DNA from: Limnoraphis robusta CS-951
GTDB lineage: Bacteria > Cyanobacteriota > Cyanobacteriia > Cyanobacteriales > Microcoleaceae
Assembly: GCF_000972705.2 (NCBI RefSeq)
Contig: NZ_LATL02000012.1
Span: forward strand, 1 to 10,105
DNA: 10,105 nt
Direction: 5' to 3'
The translations under genes were made by a program, and so were the position numbers. Shown here in pieces: positions 1-6,057 of this stretch. A model generated the notes under the pieces. That model had not been told where the DNA came from. It saw only the letters and a list, made by a program, of their open reading frames with translations, and did not search any database. Numbering within the stretch: the stretch's first letter is position 1; each line of letters opens with the position of its first letter.

Positions 1-143
1 CTTTCTTGGTGGTGAAATAAAAAAAACACGAAGACACAAAGAACACTAAGAATAAATCTTTGTGTCTTCCTTTCTTGGTGGTGAGTTTCTTCAGACAAAT
101 AACACCAAGAATAAATCTTTGTGTCTTCCTTTCTTAGTGGTGA
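1..143. repeat. Degenerate tandem repeat with internal hairpin
   Basis: Two 43-base copies at 42-84 and 101-143 differ at only two positions (T/C at 47/106 and G/A in the CTTTCTTGGTGG part), with a period of 59. A third partial copy (CTTTCTTGGTGGTGA) opens the window at 1-15. Inside the array, GAAGACACAAAGA at 30-42 is the exact reverse complement of TCTTTGTGTCTTC at 57-69, giving a 13-bp stem with a 14-nt loop. The array begins just past the stop codon of the minus-strand GGDEF-EAL gene, so the hairpin would lie in that gene's 3' trailer. It lacks a clear T-run, so a terminator role is only possible. It resembles dispersed non-coding repeats of filamentous cyanobacteria, and the array may continue left of the window. 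Confidence 0.75.
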
Positions 144-152
144 ATTTTTCCC

Positions 153-2987
153 CTAAAAAATGGGATGACGCTGAATAAAAGCTGTCATTGTCGCCGCATC
201 AACAGCCGGGGAAAATAGGTTTCCTTGTCCGTATTCACAGCCAATTTGTTGAATGATTTGTTTTTGTTCGAGGGTTTCTATTCCTTCTGCAACGATGCTA
301 AACCCTAAGCTGTGAGCGAAATTTGCGATCGCTTCGACAAATTTTGAATTGGAGTTTGGGGAAGTCATTTGACTGACAAAGGAGCGATCTATTTTGAGGG
401 TATCGATGGGAAAACGTTGTAAGCGATCTAGGGATGAATAACCTGTGCCAAAATCATCAATTAAAATTTGAATTCCCATTTGTTGGAGTTGAGTTAGGCG
501 TTTGGCTACCCATTCTAAATGTTCGGCGATCGCACTTTCGGTAATTTCTAGGCGTAAATTGGCTGGGGTTAATTCTGTTTCCTGCAAAATTTGTTGAACT
601 TGACGAACGATTTTCTTTTGAGAAAATTGTTGTCCGGCGACGTTCACACTGACTGATATATTGGGATCTAATCCCTCTTGAATTTGCCATTGTCGAAGTT
701 GTTGACAAGCGGCTCGTAATACCCATTCTCCCAGGGGAACAATTAACCCGGTTTCTTCGGCAATGGGAATAAATTCACCGGGAGAAATTAAGCCTTTTTT
801 TGGATCGGGTAAACGAACTAAAGCTTCAAAACTCTTGATTTTTCCAGTTTTAAAACAAACGATGGGCTGATAGTAAACTTTGAGTTTTGAAGACTCTATG
901 GCGGCTCGTAGATCATTTTCTAAACGGAGTCGCATTAGCGTATTCATCTGCATTTTGCTATCAAAAATCGCATAGCGTAAGCTACTATGATGCTTGGCGT
1001 GGTACATTGCGAGATCAGCATCTCTGAGTATATCTGTGCTATGTTTGTAGGAATGATTGGATGCGTAGTAATGGCTGAGGGTAATTCCAATACTGGCACT
1101 GATTGACACCGATTGATCTTCGAGAAGAAAAGGTTCTTGCAGTGTGGCGAGAATGAGTTCGGCGACGAGAATACTATCAGAAATTCCTTGAATTTTGTCT
1201 AATAAAATTGCAAATTCATCTCCCCCTAAACGCGCTAATGTATCGTTACTATTAATACAGTGTTGCAGTTTTTGTCCGACGCGAATCAGTAATTCATCTC
1301 CGGCTAAATGTCCTAAGCCATCATTAACCAGTTTGAAGCGATCTAGATCAATGAATAAAACGGCAAATAAGTGATCAGAATGTTGACGGGCTTGATTGAG
1401 GGTTAACTGAAGTTTATCCATAAAAAAAGCCCGGTTGGGTAAACAAGTTAACGAGTCGTGATAAGCGAAATAAAAGAGTTTAGCTTCGGCTTGTTTGCGT
1501 TCACGAAGTGCAGCTTGCTGTTGGCTGAGATCGGTTTGAGAACCCACCATGCGGATCGGATCACCCTGATCATTCCACAGGGCTTGACCCCGATGTAAAA
1601 CCCATTTGTAGCTGCCATCTTTGCAGCGAATACGGTATTCTGTGCTGTAGTTATGGTTTTTTTGGTCTAAATGATCTTCAATGGCTTTGAGGACTCGTTC
1701 TCGATCTTCGGGGTGAATTTGCTTTTCCCACTCAGCCAGATGGTTATTGATTTCGTGGTCTTCATAGCCTAACATTTCCTTAGCACGCGGCGAGAAGAAC
1801 AGTTCATTGGTTTGGACGTTCCAATCCCAAATTCCATCATTGCTTCCCTGAAGGGCTAATTTCCACCGATCTTCACTGATTTTGAGGGCTTCATCTAACT
1901 GTTTTAAACTGCTACTTCGGGGCTGATTTCTCTGTTCTAGGTTTTGGTTAATCCGTTCGAGGGTCGCCTGGGCTTGACTTGAGGTATGGTGATAATCGGG
2001 GGGAATTTTTTGGAGAAATTTTGATTCGGGTGTGACTAATACAATTAACCAGTTTAAACCGCGACTATCATTAAAGGGAAATACATCGATTAACTGAATT
2101 TCCTGATTCCAGGTGAATTCTAACTGATGATCCCTGTTAATTTCAGCAAGATTTTCAAAATGTTGGTATAAATAAAGGGTGGTGGCTTGAATTAAGCGAT
2201 CGCTACTGTGGATAGCCTTTAAATAGGTTGCGGTTTGAGTCGGATCGACAGTCAAAGGATGAGTCATAGAGGAACTTGCAACTAATGTACCAGAAGGTTC
2301 GACAATAAAAGCAATACTCCCCTGATCAACGGTGAGTGTTTTGAGAAATTCACCGATGTGAGATAAAGACAGATCACAGCCTAAAACACCCATAAAACAG
2401 TTTTTTGGATCATATAACGGTAAAACAGCCATCAAACCGAGTTGAACTTGAATGGTGTTGGAATATTGATAAATCGGACTCCAAGTGGCACAATTAAGCT
2501 GTTGAGCCGTTTGATACCAAAGCCGATGACGAGGATCGTAGTTCGGACACAAACCAATTGGCTCAAAGGTGCTATTTCCACGATCATCGAGAGCATAGAT
2601 GTGTTTGTTTACACCTGTTGTTGGGGTTTTGATTTCGAGTGTTGGTGTGTGATCCGCGAGTAAAGTAATCCCGATATATTTCCCGGTGTTGTCACCCCAG
2701 TTCATCCCACTAACACTATCAAAAATCTGGATTTGTTGCCAAAAATATTGCTGTATGCTCTCGAAATTATTGCGATTGATCTGAGCATATCGGATTGCAT
2801 TGGCGTTAATCTGATTAACTTGGTGAGGTGTATCGAGATAGGTTTTGAGGTATGCTGAAATATGAGCCGCAGTTTTACGGCGCAATTGACCCGCTAAATC
2901 GAGAACGGCTCTTTGTATTGGAGTTAAGGATTGTGATTCCATTGTATGATCGAACGCACCTTGTAATAGAGCTTTGAAGAAAGGCAT
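153..2987 (-). CDS. dCache-PAS-GGDEF-EAL cyclic-di-GMP signalling protein (944 aa), apparently without membrane helices
   Basis: Bifunctional-type cyclic-di-GMP enzyme: GGDEF domains make and EAL domains hydrolyse c-di-GMP. Domains in order are a dCache-like sensor (about 30-325, with TPHQVNQINANAI and the DPRHRLWYQ box), a linker, a PAS/PAC module (372-490, with GIWDWN and the EYRIRCKDGSYKW strand), GGDEF (505-675, intact GGDEF at 588-592) and EAL (690-940). EAL catalytic positions look complete: E721 in EAL, N782, E814 in EITES, D844-D845, K865, E901 in EGIET and Q921. The allosteric I-site RxxD expected five residues before GGDEF reads NSND (579-582), so product inhibition is probably lost. 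Related cyanobacterial Cache proteins carry a membrane helix before DLAxQLR and another with HAMP after the WLIVxVxPE strand. Here both are missing, so the sensor should be cytoplasmic. An in-frame TAA lies 11 codons upstream of the ATG. There is no Shine-Dalgarno, and M16 is an alternative start. The stop is TAG. Confidence 0.93.
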   Translation of the reverse strand: MPFFKALLQGAFDHTMESQSLTPIQRAVLDLAGQLRRKTAAHISAYLKTYLDTPHQVNQINANAIRYAQINRNNFESIQQYFWQQIQIFDSVSGMNWGDNTGKYIGITLLADHTPTLEIKTPTTGVNKHIYALDDRGNSTFEPIGLCPNYDPRHRLWYQTAQQLNCATWSPIYQYSNTIQVQLGLMAVLPLYDPKNCFMGVLGCDLSLSHIGEFLKTLTVDQGSIAFIVEPSGTLVASSSMTHPLTVDPTQTATYLKAIHSSDRLIQATTLYLYQHFENLAEINRDHQLEFTWNQEIQLIDVFPFNDSRGLNWLIVLVTPESKFLQKIPPDYHHTSSQAQATLERINQNLEQRNQPRSSSLKQLDEALKISEDRWKLALQGSNDGIWDWNVQTNELFFSPRAKEMLGYEDHEINNHLAEWEKQIHPEDRERVLKAIEDHLDQKNHNYSTEYRIRCKDGSYKWVLHRGQALWNDQGDPIRMVGSQTDLSQQQAALRERKQAEAKLFYFAYHDSLTCLPNRAFFMDKLQLTLNQARQHSDHLFAVLFIDLDRFKLVNDGLGHLAGDELLIRVGQKLQHCINSNDTLARLGGDEFAILLDKIQGISDSILVAELILATLQEPFLLEDQSVSISASIGITLSHYYASNHSYKHSTDILRDADLAMYHAKHHSSLRYAIFDSKMQMNTLMRLRLENDLRAAIESSKLKVYYQPIVCFKTGKIKSFEALVRLPDPKKGLISPGEFIPIAEETGLIVPLGEWVLRAACQQLRQWQIQEGLDPNISVSVNVAGQQFSQKKIVRQVQQILQETELTPANLRLEITESAIAEHLEWVAKRLTQLQQMGIQILIDDFGTGYSSLDRLQRFPIDTLKIDRSFVSQMTSPNSNSKFVEAIANFAHSLGFSIVAEGIETLEQKQIIQQIGCEYGQGNLFSPAVDAATMTAFIQRHPIF

Positions 2988-3204
2988 AGATAGGATTACG
3001 AGTTCAAAATGAATCCATTATTCTGGAGTAGATCTTCCCTGATTGTCCGATGAGGAACTGTTAAAATTACTGATTAAATCAGTGACCCCTTTAGTAGATC
3101 AGTGAATTGAGCAGTAGATTTATTAGAATCCTAGCAAAGCACTACAAATTTAGCATCCTCTCTTTCCGGATTTTATATCCAAATTATTGAGTTCTTTGTC
3201 CAAT
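2988..3204. promoter_or_regulatory. Divergent intergenic region with a 15-bp palindrome
   Basis: This short region separates the divergent GGDEF-EAL and sbcD-like genes and must hold both promoters. ACTGATT-A-AATCAGT at 3069-3083 is a perfect inverted repeat with 7-bp arms, suitable for a dimeric regulator. AGTAGAT recurs three times (3027, 3093, 3113). A TAGAAT at 3124-3129 could be a -10 for the rightward gene, and AATAAT on the minus strand (plus strand 3014-3019 region) could be a -10 for the leftward gene. Neither has a good -35, so no start site is assigned. Confidence 0.4.
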
Positions 3205-4443
3205 ATGATTAAAATTCTCCATCTGTCTGATATCCATATGGGTAGTGGCTTCTCCCACGGACGTACCAACCCCGAAACGGGTTTAAACACTCGTTTAGAA
3301 GACTTTGTAAAAACTCTGGGACGGTGTATTGATCGGGCGATCGCAGAACCGGTTGATCTGGTGTTGTTTGGGGGAGATGCGTTTCCCGATGCGACTCCGG
3401 CGCCGTTTGTTAAACAGGCGTTTGCTCAGGAATTTCGACGGTTAGTGGATGCTGAAATTCCGACTGTTTTATTAGTGGGAAACCATGATCAATATTCTCA
3501 AGGACAGGGGGGAGCGAGTTTAGGAATTTATCGGACATTAGGTGTACCGGGGTTTGTGGTTGGCGATCGCTTAGAAACCCATAAAATTAAGACTCGAAAT
3601 GGGGAAGTTCAGGTGATCACACTTCCTTGGTTAACTCGTTCGACTTTATTAACTCGTCCTGAAACGGAGGGGTTAACGTTAAGTCAGGTTAATGAGTTAT
3701 TAATTGAACGACTAAAAATCGCAATGGAAGGGTTAATTCGACGGTTAGATCCTCAACTTCCGACGGTTTTACTGGGTCATTTAATGATCGATAAAGCCAG
3801 TTTAGGAGCCGAACGTTTTTTAGCGGTTGGGAAAGGGTTTAATATTCCCTTATCGTTGTTGATTCGCCCTTGTTTTGATTATGTCGCTTTGGGTCATGTT
3901 CATAAACATCAGAACTTGAATAAATCTAATGATCCACCAATTATTTATCCGGGAAGTATCGAACGGGTTGATTTTAGTGAGGAGAAAGAAGACAAGGGTT
4001 TTGTATTAGTGGAGTTGGAAAAAGGTCAGGTTAAATGGGAGTTTTGTGCTTTACCTGTGCGTTCTTTTTGTACAATAAAAGTCGATGTTTCTCAAGCTGA
4101 AGATCCCCAAGCTATGCTCCTTAAAGCGATTGAGAAAAAACCGATTGAAGATGTAGTCGTGCGGTTAATTTATCAACTGCGTTCAGAACAGATTGATTTG
4201 ATTGAAAACTCTCGTTTACATGAAGCTTTAACTGCGGCTCATAGTTATAGTATTCAAGCCGAATTAGTCAGTCAATTGGCTCGTCCTCGTATTCCTGAAC
4301 TAGATCGTCATACGCTTGATCCCCTCGCCGCTTTAAAAACCTATTTAGGGAGTCGCGAAGATCTCAAAGAGATTGAACAAGATTTGATGGATGCGGCGGA
4401 AGAGTTGTTAGTGGGGGCGACACCTGAAGAAGTAGAAGTTTAA
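3205..4443 (+). CDS. sbcD: SbcD-family DNA repair exonuclease subunit (calcineurin-like metallophosphoesterase)
   Basis: Mre11/SbcD-type nuclease that uses a two-metal (Mn) phosphoesterase core to process DNA ends, normally as a heterotetramer with the SMC-like ATPase SbcC. From the ATG at 3205 (412 aa) the metal-binding motifs appear in order: LSDIHMG (D9, H11), FGGDAF (D58), VGNHD (N93, H94), LLGHLM (H192) and ALGHVHKH (H231, H233). The YPGSIERVDFSEE capping-region motif follows. The C-terminal part (about 290-412) is helical and charged, as in family members, and length is normal. The frame also opens at a TTG six codons upstream (3187), giving 418 aa. The ATG is preferred because homologues begin M-hydrophobic-K-hydrophobic-LHLSDIHMG. 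Neither start has a Shine-Dalgarno. No sbcC lies beside it. Its TAA stop overlaps the stop of the convergent gene by four bases. Confidence 0.92.
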   Translation: MIKILHLSDIHMGSGFSHGRTNPETGLNTRLEDFVKTLGRCIDRAIAEPVDLVLFGGDAFPDATPAPFVKQAFAQEFRRLVDAEIPTVLLVGNHDQYSQGQGGASLGIYRTLGVPGFVVGDRLETHKIKTRNGEVQVITLPWLTRSTLLTRPETEGLTLSQVNELLIERLKIAMEGLIRRLDPQLPTVLLGHLMIDKASLGAERFLAVGKGFNIPLSLLIRPCFDYVALGHVHKHQNLNKSNDPPIIYPGSIERVDFSEEKEDKGFVLVELEKGQVKWEFCALPVRSFCTIKVDVSQAEDPQAMLLKAIEKKPIEDVVVRLIYQLRSEQIDLIENSRLHEALTAAHSYSIQAELVSQLARPRIPELDRHTLDPLAALKTYLGSREDLKEIEQDLMDAAEELLVGATPEEVEV

Positions 4444-5642
4444 TTTTTTGGCTGTTGTTTGTACTTCAAAACCCGCTCAATGGTTTGGATGATAAACTCA
4501 GCATCTGCGGAATTTTGTTGAGTGACTTGATGTTGCAGATTGGATGAATTTACAAGCTTTTCTAACTCATCTAAAACGGCTTCAGCCTGTTCAACCTGAG
4601 AAAGCATTGAGCAAGTAATCCGAGCGTCTTCAATGGCAGATTCTTGGAGTTCTTGTAAGTTAAAGTTTAGCTGATTTGCAATCGTATGAGTTTGATCACT
4701 GACTTTTGAGGTTTCACGAATCAGTCGATTAATTTCCAGGCTAATTTGACTGAATCCCTGGGGTTGAGGAGAATCAGATTGATAGGTAACAATGGCGGCT
4801 TGTACGGCTAGATGACGAACTTTTTGAATAATCTCTCCCAGCATTTGAGAAGTCGAATTGATGGCTGCGAGATCGTCAGCGATCGCTTGACTTATTTTAA
4901 ATAAATGTTCCGTGTTTCGATAGATCGAGTTTGAACCGACAAAGATCGCATAAAACGCTTTGCGAGTTTCTACAGAAATCCGTTCACTCATTCTCAGAAA
5001 ATGCTGATTAAACTGAAGAATCGGTTGAGTATACTGAGCGAGTTTAGCTTTGCGTTTACTGTAGTCTTTATCATATTGCTTAAAAATTAAATCTTTCTCC
5101 TGTTTGAGTGATGCTGCATATTCTATAACCTTGTTTTTTTCTTGCTGCAATTTTTGCTCAAAGGTTTGTAATTTCAAGTTTTGTTGTTCTATTTGGCGAC
5201 AAGAAAAATTTAACAGATTATTTTGAGCCAAAAGTAAGTTATAAATATCTAGGAGTCTAAATTCTCCTTGATCTAACTCAATGATTATCGGTTCATAAAC
5301 GAATTGTTTGGGTCGAGTTAATGCTTGATTCGCAGCGAATAAAATTGTACAGTTTTTAGACAAGACCAGAGGGGGAATTCGGATGACATCTAATAGCAAT
5401 TGAATCGGTTGATTAAAATACAGATTTTTGCGATTGAGATTATTCATCTGTTCGCGGAAATTGGCTTTAGAAATCATCCCAACTAATTGATGATCATCAA
5501 CCACAATTACACCCGGTAATTCGGGATTTTGATGAAATTCTTGGGCAATCACTCGTCCAGGTGTGGTAGAATTGACTTGGAAAGTATGGGAAATAAGATC
5601 TTCAACGGTAGACTCAAGGGTGATCCGAGATGAGCTGCTCAT
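4440..5642 (-). CDS. CBS-pair, coiled-coil protein with degenerate chemoreceptor-like signalling hairpin (400 aa)
   Basis: Predicted soluble signalling protein of unknown output. Residues about 15-140 look like a CBS pair: PGVIVVDDHQLVGMISKANF (43-62) is a typical first CBS strand-helix, then an NLYFNQPI linker, then a weaker second unit ending in GEFRLLDIYNLLLA (126-139). Such regions usually bind adenine nucleotides or similar ligands. A Q/K/E-rich coiled coil spans about 143-205. Residues 250-365 match the layout of a methyl-accepting chemotaxis hairpin: VRHLAVQAAIVTYQ (275-288) stands where receptors have QTNLLALNAAIEAAR, and GFSQISLEINRLIRET (296-311) where they have GFAVVADEVRKLAERS. 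The highly conserved tip residues are replaced, so binding to CheA/CheW is doubtful. There is no membrane helix. No che genes are adjacent. The start is ATG without a Shine-Dalgarno. Domain names rest on motif reading only. Confidence 0.85.
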   Translation of the reverse strand: MSSSSRITLESTVEDLISHTFQVNSTTPGRVIAQEFHQNPELPGVIVVDDHQLVGMISKANFREQMNNLNRKNLYFNQPIQLLLDVIRIPPLVLSKNCTILFAANQALTRPKQFVYEPIIIELDQGEFRLLDIYNLLLAQNNLLNFSCRQIEQQNLKLQTFEQKLQQEKNKVIEYAASLKQEKDLIFKQYDKDYSKRKAKLAQYTQPILQFNQHFLRMSERISVETRKAFYAIFVGSNSIYRNTEHLFKISQAIADDLAAINSTSQMLGEIIQKVRHLAVQAAIVTYQSDSPQPQGFSQISLEINRLIRETSKVSDQTHTIANQLNFNLQELQESAIEDARITCSMLSQVEQAEAVLDELEKLVNSSNLQHQVTQQNSADAEFIIQTIERVLKYKQQPKN

Positions 5643-5948
5643 TCAACTAAACTCGTTCTAGGGATTGTGGACTGAAGCATTTTTTGATATCATACATATT
5701 GGTCACGGCAGTCCTATTCTGTCAAGTCGGAAAAAGAACGCCCCAACTCCATACATCTGTCAACTGCGATCAACGCTTAACATTCTGTTCTGTTCAGGCT
5801 GAACAAAGGAGTATCAACCTATTTTTCGGTTCCGCTTCTCTTGGTCTACACTCTGTTTGTACCTAAGTCTAGCTATTGTATTCAAAGTTAACACAATTCG
5901 CTTTCCATAGGAGCTAAACTCAGCAAAGATAATTAGGGGAACTCAGTC

Positions 5949-5999
5949 ATGGACTCAGTAAAGCAATTTAGTGTTATCTTGACAATAGAACTAGAATAA
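5949..5999 (+). CDS. Possible 16-aa leader peptide upstream of the hybrid kinase
   Basis: ATG at 5949 is preceded by AGGGGA (5935-5940) at 8 bases, the best ribosome-binding site on the left side of the window, and encodes MDSVKQFSVILTIELE before TAA. It is in a different frame from the kinase and ends 58 bases before its GTG. The kinase -35 box lies inside it, so it could only be translated from an upstream start site. It may be a leader, a decayed gene start, or chance. No homologue is known to me. Confidence 0.2.
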   Translation: MDSVKQFSVILTIELE

Positions 6000-6022
6000 C
6001 AATAATACAGACACAATTGTGT
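5979..6022 (+). promoter_or_regulatory. Sigma70-type promoter with palindrome at the predicted start site
   Basis: A perfect -35 TTGACA (5979-5984) is followed after 16 bases by AATAAT (6001-6006), which is five of six to TATAAT. Transcription would start near 6012-6014. Exactly there lies ACACAATTGTGT (6011-6022), a perfect 12-bp palindrome positioned as a repressor operator would be. The leader to the kinase GTG would be about 45 nt with no Shine-Dalgarno. Confidence 0.6.
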
Positions 6023-6057
6023 TCTACCCATTTTGCTGTTGATTTTGATACAAACCT

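Larger units (their letters stand above)
5643..6057. other. 415-bp non-coding stretch between divergent signalling genes
   Basis: No convincing gene is seen. The left part (5643-5870) should hold the promoter of the leftward CBS gene, but no well-spaced -35/-10 pair is visible there. The right part (5880-6057) holds three ACTCAG repeats (5918, 5941, 5953), a tiny ORF with a good ribosome-binding site (5949-5999), and the kinase promoter. A 60-codon TTG-started frame at 5684-5866 has no family resemblance and is treated as chance. Confidence 0.6.

Noticed and set aside
2442..2663. Plus-strand 73-codon frame inside the GGDEF-EAL gene
   Set aside because: It lies antisense to well-conserved dCache coding sequence, with no supporting start signal.
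5689..5725. TTGACA (minus strand, 5725-5720) with TATGTA or TATGAT as a promoter for the CBS gene
   Set aside because: Spacers of 21 and 25 bases are too long for a normal sigma70-type promoter.
5684..5866. 60-codon plus-strand frame starting with TTG
   Set aside because: No ribosome-binding site, weak start, no domain resemblance, and it lies where the promoter of the leftward CBS gene is needed.
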